NCBI GenBank assembly: GCA_022652545.1
Contig: JALCRM010000009.1
Location: 1-64,000, forward strand
Source: Lachnospiraceae bacterium
GTDB lineage: Bacteria > Bacillota > Clostridia > Lachnospirales > Lachnospiraceae
Reading direction: 5' to 3'
DNA length: 64,000 nucleotides
Below, piece after piece: positions 47,404 through 55,556 of this stretch (the stretch's first letter is position 1; every line of letters starts with the position of its first letter). A program made the translations under genes and the position numbers. The notes under the pieces were generated by a model. It ran no database searches. It had not been told where the DNA came from and worked only from the letters and a program-made list of their open reading frames with translations.

Positions 47404-47410
47404 CACATGC

Positions 47411-47474
47411 GTATGAGATTTCTTCTCATACTAAAAACCCACTCAGTCTAATACCTGAAGGGACTGAAGGGAGG
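47411..47474 (+). other. Structured rpsU leader
   Basis: GTATGAGA (47411-47418) pairs perfectly with TCTCATAC (47424-47431) at the very 5' end of the transcript. TCAGTC (47443-47448) can pair with GACTGA (47462-47467), directly before the GGGAGG ribosome site (47469-47474). This may be a stability element or an S21-responsive control site; the role is inferred. Confidence 0.5.
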
Positions 47475-47486
47475 TTTGGAAAACAG

Positions 47487-47663
47487 ATGTCCAGTGTGAT
47501 CTTAAAGGAAAATGAAACTCTCGACAGTGCACTTCGCCGTTTTAAGAGAAGCTGCGCTAAGGCCGGTATCCAGCAGGAGATCCGCAAGAGAGAGCACTAC
47601 GAGAAACCGAGCGTCAGACGCAAAAAGAAGTCTGAAGCCGCAAGGAAGCGCAAGTACAACTGA
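47487..47663 (+). CDS. rpsU: 30S ribosomal protein S21
   Basis: This 58-residue basic protein matches bacterial S21: it starts [19 protein letters not shown], continues with [18 protein letters not shown], and ends in a lysine/arginine-rich tail. S21 sits near the anti-Shine-Dalgarno end of 16S rRNA and helps initiation. GGAGGT lies 12 bases before the ATG. It is transcribed from its own promoter between alaS and the metallophosphoesterase gene. Confidence 0.96.
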   Translation: MSSVILKENETLDSALRRFKRSCAKAGIQQEIRKREHYEKPSVRRKKKSEAARKRKYN

Positions 47664-47684
47664 GCTTTCCGCAAACAGTGAGTA

Positions 47685-47713
47685 AAGCCCTTGGTTGAGA
47701 AAATCAAGGGCTT
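47685..47713 (+). terminator. Partial terminator after rpsU
   Basis: AAGCCCTTG (47685-47693) pairs perfectly with CAAGGGCTT (47705-47713), followed by the imperfect T tract CTTC. Read-through to the next gene at 47747 is likely at some level. Confidence 0.65.
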
Positions 47714-47746
47714 CTTCATGTATTCAGGGACAGACGGACTGCGTGT

Positions 47747-48661
47747 ATGACAATATTCTGGATCGTTGTGTTTTGCCTCGCAATGTTCTTCATCATTGTG
47801 ATGATCATCGACACGGGGCGCTTCGTTACAAGAGAATATGTGATCACGACGGATAAGATCCGCCATGCCCATACGCTTGTGTTCCTGACGGACCTGCACG
47901 CAAAGGTGTACGGCAGGGACAATGAAGCGGTAGTCGAAGCGGTACGTCATGCCGCACCGGAAGCCATACTCTGCGGAGGCGATATGGTGACAGGCTCGAA
48001 AGCGGGGGACGGAGACAGGTGGTATGCCTCTGTGATCTCCCTGCTGAAAAGGCTGCGCGCCACGGCGCCTGTTTTCTGCGTAAACGGCAATCATGAGCTG
48101 AAGATCGCCGACCCGCTGTATTACGACTATTTCGGGGACGGTTTCAAAAGATACGAACGGGAACTGAACGCAGCGGGCATCCGGATCTGCCGTAACGGCT
48201 GTACGACGCTTGCGGTGCTGAGCGGCGGAGAAGATGACAATATCGATATTTACGGGATGGAGACGGAAGATTTCCTGTACCGGAAATTCCGCAGGCGCCA
48301 TATCGACAGCGGATATGTGAGACAGAGGCTCGGGACGCCTTCTCTGTCCCGGTTCAATATCGTCGTATCCCATCATCCGAAGGATTTTGACGCCCTGGCG
48401 GAATGGGGCGCAGACCTGGTAACTTCCGGACATATCCACGGAGGCGTCATGCGCCTGCCCGGGATCGGCGGCATCGTGTCGCCGGATCCGGCACTGTTTC
48501 CGAAATACAGCGGCGGGCTTTATGAACACAGCTGCAGCGGCGGAAGAAAGTCGCGCATGGTGCTGAGCTGCGGACTCGGCACGCACACGATCCCCGTGCG
48601 GATCTTCAACCCCGCAGAGATCTCCGTGATCCGCCTGATCCCTGCAAACGGAAAGGACTGA
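47747..48661 (+). CDS. Membrane-anchored calcineurin-like metallophosphoesterase
   Basis: This 304-residue protein has one N-terminal membrane helix (about 2-22) and a two-metal phosphoesterase domain: TDLHAKV, CGGDMVTG, NGNHELK, VVSHHPKDF and SGHIHGG. It resembles the YkuE/YaeI group. Substrate unknown. The start has no strong ribosome site. scpA follows 9 bp after its stop, so these genes are probably in one transcript. Confidence 0.9.
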   Translation: MTIFWIVVFCLAMFFIIVMIIDTGRFVTREYVITTDKIRHAHTLVFLTDLHAKVYGRDNEAVVEAVRHAAPEAILCGGDMVTGSKAGDGDRWYASVISLLKRLRATAPVFCVNGNHELKIADPLYYDYFGDGFKRYERELNAAGIRICRNGCTTLAVLSGGEDDNIDIYGMETEDFLYRKFRRRHIDSGYVRQRLGTPSLSRFNIVVSHHPKDFDALAEWGADLVTSGHIHGGVMRLPGIGGIVSPDPALFPKYSGGLYEHSCSGGRKSRMVLSCGLGTHTIPVRIFNPAEISVIRLIPANGKD

Positions 48662-48670
48662 AAGGAAGAC

Positions 48671-49468
48671 ATGGCGATACCCGTAAAGCTGGAAGCGTTC
48701 GAAGGACCGCTGGACCTTCTGATGCATCTCATCACGATCAATAAGGTCGACATATACGACATTCCCATCTCTACCATCACGGATCAGTATCTCGCCTATA
48801 TCGACCGCATGGACAGGGAAGACATGAACGTGACGTCCGAATTCCTCGTCATGGCGGCAACGCTCCTCGACATCAAGTGCCGCATGCTGTTGCCGAGGGA
48901 AGTGGATGAGGAAGGCGAAGAGATAGATCCGCGCGCTGAACTGGTCGAAAAGCTGCTTGCCTACAAGATGGTCAGGTATATGTCAGCGGAACTTCGTGAA
49001 AAACAGGAGGACGCACGCGGAAGCTTTTACCGCACGAAGGAGGACCTGCCCGAGGAAGTCCTTGAATATGAGCCTCCGGTGGACTATGAAAAACTGATCG
49101 GCGACAATACCCTGCTGACGCTGCACACGATCTTCCAGGATATCATGAAGCGCCGTGAGAACAAGGTCGATCCGATCCGCAGCAGGTTCGGGACCATAGA
49201 GAAGGAGGAGATCGATATGGACGTCAAAACCGGGTATGTGCGCAAATACCTGATCGGCCATGGCAGGACCTCCTTCCGGAAACTGCTGGAAAGGCAGAAG
49301 AGCCGCGAGGAAGTGATCGTCACCTTCCTGGTAATCCTGGAAATGATGAAGAGCGGGGACATCAGCCTGAAGCAGGAAGAGACATTCGGCGAGATCACGA
49401 TCGAAGTCAGGGACCCTGAACACCTGGAGGAAGAACTCGACAGCGGGGAGAAGGAACAATGGAATTAA
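48671..49468 (+). CDS. scpA: Segregation and condensation protein A
   Basis: This 265-residue kleisin bridges the SMC dimer in the chromosome condensin complex. The family N-terminus is VKLEAFEGPLDLLMHLI with KVDIYDIPI, followed by TSEFLVMAATLLDIKCRML and a C-terminal winged helix (about residues 185-250). AAGGAAG precedes the ATG. It overlaps scpB by 10 bp. Confidence 0.96.
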   Translation: MAIPVKLEAFEGPLDLLMHLITINKVDIYDIPISTITDQYLAYIDRMDREDMNVTSEFLVMAATLLDIKCRMLLPREVDEEGEEIDPRAELVEKLLAYKMVRYMSAELREKQEDARGSFYRTKEDLPEEVLEYEPPVDYEKLIGDNTLLTLHTIFQDIMKRRENKVDPIRSRFGTIEKEEIDMDVKTGYVRKYLIGHGRTSFRKLLERQKSREEVIVTFLVILEMMKSGDISLKQEETFGEITIEVRDPEHLEEELDSGEKEQWN

Positions 49469-50037
49469 AAAAAGCAATTGCGGCGGCGGAAGCCATTCTG
49501 TTTGCGATGGGCAGCTCGGTCAGGATACAGGACCTGTCAAAAGCGCTGGAGATGTCGGAAAAAGACACCGTGCGTGTGATCGCGGGGCTGCAGGCAAAAT
49601 ATGAACAGCAGGATTCGGGGATCACAGTCACGCAGCTGGAGGATGCCGTACAGCTCTGTACAAAGAGCGAATACTACGAGTATCTGATCAGGATCGCGTC
49701 AGTGCCCAAAAAGATAGTGCTGAGTGATGCACTGCTGGAGTCCCTGGCCATAGTGGCGTACAAGCAGCCGGTCACGAAGGCTGAAATAGCGGCCATCCGC
49801 GGCGTCAACTGCGATTCTTCCATAGACCGCCTGCTGTCTTTCGGACTGATCGAGGAACTGGGGCGCAAGGATGCTCCCGGCAGGCCCATACTTTTCGGGA
49901 CGACGGAACAGTTTCTCAGGTCCTTCGGCGTCAAATCGATCGAAGAACTGCCGTCTCTCAACGACCAGCAGATCAGGGAGTTCAAGGAAGAAGCAGAGGA
50001 GGAAGCCAGTGCAAATCTGAGCAAAATAACTATGTAA
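49459..50037 (+). CDS. scpB: Segregation and condensation protein B
   Basis: This 192-residue protein is the second accessory subunit of SMC-ScpAB. It has two winged-helix domains; conserved text is AAEAILFAMGSSVRIQDL and VAYKQPVTKAEIAAIRGVNCD with GRPILFGTTEQFL. It begins 10 bases before the scpA stop with GGGGAGAAGG-type purines upstream. Confidence 0.96.
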   Translation: MELKKAIAAAEAILFAMGSSVRIQDLSKALEMSEKDTVRVIAGLQAKYEQQDSGITVTQLEDAVQLCTKSEYYEYLIRIASVPKKIVLSDALLESLAIVAYKQPVTKAEIAAIRGVNCDSSIDRLLSFGLIEELGRKDAPGRPILFGTTEQFLRSFGVKSIEELPSLNDQQIREFKEEAEEEASANLSKITM

Positions 50038-50050
50038 TTCGCATAAACTA

Positions 50051-50135
50051 TGTTATACTGCTTCGTAGCGCGATTACGGGGATTCTTGTATTTGACGGCA
50101 TACAATCCGTTCACGGTATTGAAACTGTTTTGACA
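50051..50135 (+). promoter_or_regulatory. Promoter region candidate of the decarboxylase cluster
   Basis: The 156-bp gap 50038-50193 contains TGT plus TATACT (50054-50059), an extended -10 element without a good -35. It also has a consensus TTGACA (50130-50135) but only a poor -10 downstream. One of these probably starts the five-gene transcript. Confidence 0.4.
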
Positions 50136-50193
50136 ACGATTCCCGTTTGCTTCTATCCATCATTCTTAAATTTCTTAAACGGAGGTTCAAGAT

Positions 50194-51561
50194 ATGAGCA
50201 GTTCTTCAAAAGCGGGCACGAGAATAACATCTCTGCTCGACGACAACAGTTTCGTTGAAATCGGCGCACGCGTAACGGCAAGGACGACCGATTTCAATCA
50301 GAAACCTGAACAGACGCCTTCCGACGGTGTGATCACCGGCTACGGCGTTATCAACGGCAGTCTTGTTTTCGTGTACAGCCAGGACGCTTCCGTACTGGGC
50401 GGTTCGATCGGTGAGATGCACGCAAAGAAGATCGCAGGCCTGTACGACATGGCGATCCGCACCGGTGCCCCCATTATCGGGCTCATCGATTCCACGGGCC
50501 TTCGTCTGCAGGAAGCTACGGATGCCCTCAATGCAATGGGCACGATTTATGCGAAACAGGCAGCCGCATCCGGTGTTGTTCCGCAGATCACCGCTGTTTT
50601 CGGAAACTGCGGCGGCGGACTTTCCCTGTTCCCGGCAATGACGGACTTTTCTTTCATGTCCGGCGATGCCAAGCTTTTTGTGAATTCGCCGAATGCCCTT
50701 GCAGGCAACAGCGAAGATGTGAATGACACTGCCAGCGCTTCCGCAAAATCCGCTGCCGGTGCGGTGGACGGGATCGGCAGCGAGGATGAGATCCTGGCAA
50801 AGATCCGTACACTGGTAGCCCTTCTGCCTTCCAACAACGAAGACAGCGCAGTCGGAGAGTGCACGGACGATCTGAACCGTTCCTCGGATGCTGCAGCGGC
50901 TGATCCTGAAAATGTTTCGGCAGTACTTGCAGACGTTGCCGATGACGGTGCATTCTTCGAAGTGAAGAAAGATTATGCCGCTGATATGGTGACCGGTCTT
51001 CTTCGCCTGAACGGCACAACGGCAGGAGCGGTCGCAAATGCAGATGCGAAGCTTACCACGGCAGGCTGCCGCAAGGCTGCCCGTTTCGTCAATTTCTGCG
51101 ATGCCTTCAATATTCCGGTCATCACACTGACGAATGCTGACGGTTTCGCAGCTTCGGCCGCTGAAGAAAACACAGTCGCAGCAGCTGCAGCCGAGCTTAC
51201 CTACGCTTTTGCCAATGCTTCCGTGCCGAAGGTGAACGTGATCTGCGGCAAGGCATTCGGCAGTGCCTACAACGTTATGAATTCCAAAGCAACCGGAGCA
51301 GACATCACCGTAGCTCTTCCCGGTGCCAAGGTAGGCATGATGGATGCGAAGCTTGCGGTGCAGGTGATCGCAGGAAGCGACAATGCAGAGGACGTTGCAT
51401 CAAGGTACGATGCCCTGCAGAACAGCATTGACAGTGCCGCTTCGCACGGCTATGTCGACGAGATCGTCGAACCCGCGGATCTTCGGAAATATCTCATCGG
51501 AGCGGAAGAGATGCTCTTTACGAAACAGGCAGTTGTTGAGAAAAAACACGGCACAGTATAA
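50194..51561 (+). CDS. Acyl-CoA carboxylase beta-type carboxyltransferase subunit (PccB/MmdA-like, divergent)
   Basis: This 455-residue protein is a crotonase-fold carboxyltransferase that moves carboxyl groups between carboxybiotin and an acyl-CoA. The N domain has LLDDNSFVEIGARV, SDGVITGYGVI, and GSIGEMHAKKIAGLYDMA; the C domain has VITLTNADGF and CGKAFGSAYNVM. It lacks about 40 N-terminal residues of MmdA. The usual LGGAxxHxxxSG loop is replaced by a Ser/Ala-rich stretch. It opens a cluster with OadG-like, biotin carrier, OadB and OadA genes. Substrate is uncertain. GGAGG precedes the ATG. Confidence 0.8.
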   Translation: MSSSSKAGTRITSLLDDNSFVEIGARVTARTTDFNQKPEQTPSDGVITGYGVINGSLVFVYSQDASVLGGSIGEMHAKKIAGLYDMAIRTGAPIIGLIDSTGLRLQEATDALNAMGTIYAKQAAASGVVPQITAVFGNCGGGLSLFPAMTDFSFMSGDAKLFVNSPNALAGNSEDVNDTASASAKSAAGAVDGIGSEDEILAKIRTLVALLPSNNEDSAVGECTDDLNRSSDAAAADPENVSAVLADVADDGAFFEVKKDYAADMVTGLLRLNGTTAGAVANADAKLTTAGCRKAARFVNFCDAFNIPVITLTNADGFAASAAEENTVAAAAAELTYAFANASVPKVNVICGKAFGSAYNVMNSKATGADITVALPGAKVGMMDAKLAVQVIAGSDNAEDVASRYDALQNSIDSAASHGYVDEIVEPADLRKYLIGAEEMLFTKQAVVEKKHGTV

Positions 51562-51579
51562 AAAAGGAGACACACAGCT

Positions 51580-52347
51580 ATGAAAAAATGGTTATCCGTT
51601 TTAACGGCAGCCGCAGCCTGTGTCCTGCTTGTATCTGTGTCCGGCCTGACGGTAAACGCCGCAAGTAAATATGATTACCACGGCGTGACGGAAGAGCAGG
51701 CGATCTCTGACTCTGAGTACAGGATCCAGGAACTTGCGCAGGCTGTCCAGTCCGGTGACTCTTCGACATTTACGTCAGACAACCCGGAAGTCAGCTATGA
51801 GAAAAGCGCTGAACAGTGGAATGAAATGCTCACAAAGCTGGGCGATGTCACCGGTTTTGCGACAGATCCTTCCAAAATGAGCGCACAGATCAAAAATGAC
51901 GAAATGACAGTCAGTGTCGGCCTGACAGGCTCTACAGGCAGAACCGGCACGGTAACGGTCATTTACAATACCTATGGCCCTAAAGAGATCCAGTCCTCCA
52001 TCAACGATACCTTTGGCGAAGGAATGGCAAAGGCAGGTATGAATACGCTGCTTGGCATGGGCATGGCCTTCTTTGTGCTGATCCTTATCGCACTGGTCAT
52101 CAAATTTGCATTTCCGCCGATCAACCGTCTCTCCCAGAAAATGGAAGCGGACAGGAACAAAACAGATGTCAGAAAAACCGCCGCACCGCAGGTCGAGAGC
52201 ACAGTTCCGGCTGCCGAAGCGCCGCAGGCGGCACAGGACGACGGAGCGCTTGTCGCAGTTATTGCAGCAGCTGTTGCTGCCGCAGAGGGCAGGAGCAATA
52301 CAAACGGCTTTGTTGTAAGGTCGATCCGCAAATCCAGAACACGCTGA
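51580..52347 (+). CDS. OadG-like sodium pump subunit with secreted N-terminal domain
   Basis: This 255-residue protein has a signal peptide (MKKWLSVL to VNAAS), an extracellular domain of about 125 residues resembling DUF3887 (YRIQELAQAVQSGDS), a membrane helix (about 151-172, LLGMGMAFFVLILIALVIKF), and the OadG-type tail: a P/A-rich linker, then ALVAVIAAAVAAAEG and FVVRSIRKSR. OadG normally is under 100 residues and holds beta and alpha together. The extra ectodomain may sense or stabilise. AGGAG precedes the ATG. Confidence 0.8.
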   Translation: MKKWLSVLTAAAACVLLVSVSGLTVNAASKYDYHGVTEEQAISDSEYRIQELAQAVQSGDSSTFTSDNPEVSYEKSAEQWNEMLTKLGDVTGFATDPSKMSAQIKNDEMTVSVGLTGSTGRTGTVTVIYNTYGPKEIQSSINDTFGEGMAKAGMNTLLGMGMAFFVLILIALVIKFAFPPINRLSQKMEADRNKTDVRKTAAPQVESTVPAAEAPQAAQDDGALVAVIAAAVAAAEGRSNTNGFVVRSIRKSRTR

Positions 52348-52396
52348 TCACAAACAGTAAGATCATTAAGAACATACTCAATGGAGGACTATCGAG

Positions 52397-52789
52397 ATGA
52401 AAAACTATACCATTACCGTAAATGGCACATCCTATGACGTAACAGTGGAAGAAGCCGGTGCACAGGTTTCCGCACCCGCAGCTCCCAGGGCAGCAGCCCC
52501 TGCTCCTGCCGTGCAGGCAGCAGCTCCCGCTCCGGCACCCGCAGCGGCTCCTAAAAAGGCTTCCGGCGCAGCCGGCGGCGTAAAGATCGAAGCCGGTGCA
52601 GCAGGAAAAGTATTCAAGATCGAAGCCAAGGTTGGCGATGCTGTCAAGGCCGGCGATCCGGTTGTGATCATCGAAGCCATGAAGATGGAGATCCCCATGG
52701 TTGCTCCCAAGGACGGCACGGTTGCCAGTATCGACTGCACGGTCGGCGACGGCGTCGAAGCAGGCGACGTACTTGCTACGCTTAATTGA
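52397..52789 (+). CDS. Biotin carboxyl carrier protein
   Basis: This 130-residue carrier has a short N-terminal strand region (MKNYTITVNGTSYDVTVEE), an Ala/Pro-rich flexible linker (about residues 25-52), and a lipoyl/biotinyl domain with the biotinylation site EAMKM, Lys96. It shuttles carboxyl groups between carboxyltransferase and the membrane decarboxylase. It is equivalent to the GcdC/MmdC subunits or the 1.3S subunit of transcarboxylase. GGAGG precedes the ATG. Confidence 0.93.
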   Translation: MKNYTITVNGTSYDVTVEEAGAQVSAPAAPRAAAPAPAVQAAAPAPAPAAAPKKASGAAGGVKIEAGAAGKVFKIEAKVGDAVKAGDPVVIIEAMKMEIPMVAPKDGTVASIDCTVGDGVEAGDVLATLN

Positions 52790-52832
52790 TCATCACTGAT
52801 AGTACCCAATAAACCCGGAGGTCTGTAAAGAT

Positions 52833-53981
52833 ATGAGTTATATTGCGAATACACTGGGAAATCTGCTTAACCAGACCGCCTTCGTCAACCTGTACTGGGG
52901 CAACTACATAATGATCATCGTAGCCTTCGTTTTCCTGTACCTGGCAATTGCCAAGGATTTCGAACCGCTGCTCCTCGTACCGATTGCGTTCGGCATGCTT
53001 CTGGTAAACATTTATCCCGACATCATCCTGAGCATTGAAGATTCCTCCAACGGAACCGGCGGTCTGCTTTATTATTTCTATCTGCTTGATGAATGGGCTA
53101 TCCTTCCTTCACTGATCTTCATGGGCGTAGGTGCCATGACGGATTTCGGTCCCCTGATCGCGAACCCGATCAGTTTCCTGATGGGCGCCGCGGCGCAGTT
53201 CGGTATCTTTGTCGCCTATTTCCTGGCAATTGCCATGGGATTCAACGGCAAGGCAGCTGCAGCCATTTCCATCATCGGCGGTGCCGATGGCCCGACATCC
53301 ATTTTCCTGGCGACAAAGCTGCAGCAGAATGAACTGCTGGGCCCCATCGCCGTGGCAGCCTATTCCTATATGTCCCTGGTGCCGATCATCCAGCCTCCCA
53401 TCATGAGAATGATGACGACGGACGAAGAGCGGCATTGCAAGATGGATCAGCTGCGTCCGGTATCCAAACTTGAAAAGATCATGTTCCCGATCATCGTTAC
53501 GGTTGTCGTCTGCATGATCCTTCCTACCACAGCACCGCTGATCGGTATGCTGATGCTCGGCAACCTGTTCCGTGAATGCGGCGTCGTTCGTCAGCTTACG
53601 GATACTGCTTCCAATGCAATGATGTACATCGTCGTCATCCTGCTGGGCACTTCCGTCGGCGCAAAGACCAGTGCCACCGCATTCCTGAATGTTACGACTC
53701 TGAAGATCGTCGTACTCGGTCTGGTGGCATTTGCATTCGGCACTGCAGGCGGCTGTGTGCTAGGTAAGATCCTGTACAGGACTTCGCATGGCAAGATCAA
53801 TCCGCTGATCGGCTCTGCCGGTGTTTCGGCCGTGCCTATGGCAGCGCGTGTTTCACAGAAAGTCGCATCGGAGTACGATCCCACAAACTTCGTTCTGATG
53901 CATGCAATGGGCCCGAACGTCGCAGGCGTTATCGGTACTGCGGTCGTTGCCGGTGTGTTTATGGCAGTGTTCGGGATCTGA
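52833..53981 (+). CDS. oadB: Sodium-translocating decarboxylase beta subunit
   Basis: This 382-residue membrane protein decarboxylates carboxybiotin and pumps sodium ions outward. About nine helices are visible; the key motif is SIIGGADGPTSIF with the aspartate needed for transport, plus PIIQPPIMRMMTT and the C-terminal segment NFVLMHAMGPNVAGVIGT. It belongs to the OadB/GcdB/MmdB family. GGAGG precedes the ATG. It stands between the biotin carrier and the OadA gene. Confidence 0.95.
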   Translation: MSYIANTLGNLLNQTAFVNLYWGNYIMIIVAFVFLYLAIAKDFEPLLLVPIAFGMLLVNIYPDIILSIEDSSNGTGGLLYYFYLLDEWAILPSLIFMGVGAMTDFGPLIANPISFLMGAAAQFGIFVAYFLAIAMGFNGKAAAAISIIGGADGPTSIFLATKLQQNELLGPIAVAAYSYMSLVPIIQPPIMRMMTTDEERHCKMDQLRPVSKLEKIMFPIIVTVVVCMILPTTAPLIGMLMLGNLFRECGVVRQLTDTASNAMMYIVVILLGTSVGAKTSATAFLNVTTLKIVVLGLVAFAFGTAGGCVLGKILYRTSHGKINPLIGSAGVSAVPMAARVSQKVASEYDPTNFVLMHAMGPNVAGVIGTAVVAGVFMAVFGI

Positions 53982-54011
53982 TGATCCACATAAAAATCAT
54001 GGAGGTTAATT

Positions 54012-55427
54012 ATGGAACAGGAACAGGTCAAAAAACCCGTTAAGATTACAGAGACTGTTCTTCGTGATGCGCACCAGTCGCTGATCGCAACCAGAATGCC
54101 CACTTCGGAGATGCTTCCGATCATCGGAAAGATGGACCAGGTCGGCTACAATGCAGTGGAAATGTGGGGCGGCGCCACTTTTGACGCCAGCCTGCGCTTC
54201 CTTCACGAGGATCCGTGGGACAGACTGCGCAAGCTGAGAGCAGGCTTCAAGAACACAAAACTCCAGATGCTTTTCCGTGGCCAGAATATTCTCGGCTACA
54301 GCCATTACAGCGATGATGTAGTGGAATACTTCGTACAGAAATCCATTGCGAACGGCATCGACATCATCCGTATTTTTGACTGCCTGAACGACATGCGCAA
54401 CCTGGAGACCGCTGTCAAGGCTACCAAGAAAGAGGGCGGCCATGCGCAGGTAGCTCTGAGCTATACGCTGGGCGATGCTTACACGCAGGAATACTGGATG
54501 AACATTGCCAAGGATATCGAGAACATGGGTGCGGATTCCATCTGCATCAAGGATATGGCGGGTCTGCTCGTGCCTTATGAAGCGGACAAGCTGATCCGTG
54601 CGCTGAAATCCTCCACTAAGCTTCCGATCGACCTGCATACGCACTACACCTCAGGTGTGGCGAGCATGACACAGCTCAAGGCAGTGGAAGCCGGCTGCGA
54701 TATCATCGACTGCGCGATCAGCCCGTTTGCACTGGGAACTTCACAGCCTGCAACGGAAGTCATGGTCAAAACATTCCAGGGCACGCCTTATGATACGGGC
54801 CTTGATCTCAACCTTCTTTCCGAGATCGCGGATTACTTCCGCCCTTACAGGGAAGAATGCCTCAAGAGCGGCCTGATGAGCACCAAGGTCCTCGGCGTGA
54901 ATATCAAGACCCTGATGTACCAGGTACCCGGTGGCATGCTTTCGAACATGGTCAGCCAGCTGAAAGAGCAGCATGCGGAGAGCAAGTACGACGAAGTTCT
55001 GAAGGAAGTTCCGCAGGTCCGCAAGGACTTCGGCGAACCGCCGCTTGTCACTCCTTCCTCCCAGATCGTCGGGACGCAGGCTGTTATGAACGTGCTGCTT
55101 GGCGAGCACTATAAAGTGGCTACCGAACAGACCAAGGATTTCCTTTGCGGGAAATACGGCAAGACCGTAAAGCCTTTCAATGCCGAAGTACAGAAGAAGA
55201 TCATCGGCGATGCGGAAGTCATCACCTGCCGTCCGGCAGACAAGATCCCTCCTATGCTTCCGAAGTTTGAGGAAGAGGTAAAAGCCTGGAAGCAGCAGCC
55301 TGAAGATACGCTTACCTATGCACTGTTCCCCAAGGTGGCACTGGATTTCTTCAAGTACCGCCAGGCTCAGCAGACAGGTGTGGATGTAGCGAAGGCAGAC
55401 ACAAAGAACGGCGCTTATCCGGCCTGA
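54012..55427 (+). CDS. oadA: Oxaloacetate decarboxylase alpha subunit / PycB-type carboxyltransferase (no biotin domain)
   Basis: This 471-residue TIM-barrel carboxyltransferase uses pyruvate/oxaloacetate. Motifs are TETVLRDAHQSLIATRM, EMWGGATFD, CIKDMAGLL with the carboxylated lysine, and DLHTHYTSG, which supply the metal ligands. The C-terminal domain (TPSSQIVGTQAVMNVL) is present, but the biotinyl domain of classical OadA is absent, which fits the separate carrier gene. It equals the 5S subunit of transcarboxylase. GGAGG precedes the ATG. A strong terminator follows. Confidence 0.94.
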   Translation: MEQEQVKKPVKITETVLRDAHQSLIATRMPTSEMLPIIGKMDQVGYNAVEMWGGATFDASLRFLHEDPWDRLRKLRAGFKNTKLQMLFRGQNILGYSHYSDDVVEYFVQKSIANGIDIIRIFDCLNDMRNLETAVKATKKEGGHAQVALSYTLGDAYTQEYWMNIAKDIENMGADSICIKDMAGLLVPYEADKLIRALKSSTKLPIDLHTHYTSGVASMTQLKAVEAGCDIIDCAISPFALGTSQPATEVMVKTFQGTPYDTGLDLNLLSEIADYFRPYREECLKSGLMSTKVLGVNIKTLMYQVPGGMLSNMVSQLKEQHAESKYDEVLKEVPQVRKDFGEPPLVTPSSQIVGTQAVMNVLLGEHYKVATEQTKDFLCGKYGKTVKPFNAEVQKKIIGDAEVITCRPADKIPPMLPKFEEEVKAWKQQPEDTLTYALFPKVALDFFKYRQAQQTGVDVAKADTKNGAYPA

Positions 55428-55453
55428 CCGTTCAAAGCAGCGAGCAAAACCGA

Positions 55454-55497
55454 GGCTGCTGCACCGGCGTATAAATACGCAGGTGCAGCAGCCTTTT
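55454..55497 (+). terminator. Strong terminator of the decarboxylase cluster
   Basis: GGCTGCTGCACC (55454-55465) pairs perfectly with GGTGCAGCAGCC (55482-55493), with an inner GCGTA/TACGC stem, and runs into TTTT. Confidence 0.95.
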
Positions 55498-55501
55498 AAA
55501 A

Positions 55502-55510
55502 TGTTATAAT
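55502..55510 (+). promoter_or_regulatory. Extended -10 promoter of glgX
   Basis: TGT plus perfect TATAAT (55505-55510) lies only a few bases after the terminator T tract. The -35 position falls in the terminator stem and is poor, so the extended -10 must carry recognition. Confidence 0.62.
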
Positions 55511-55556
55511 TAACGTGCTCTAAAACTAAAAGAAAGAGGACTACCCGGGGATCCTT

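Noticed and set aside
55542-55554. CCCGGGGATCC before glgX resembles a cloning-vector polylinker
   Set aside because: Only 11 bases match and the flanks are ordinary genomic sequence with a promoter and gene, so chance is the better explanation.
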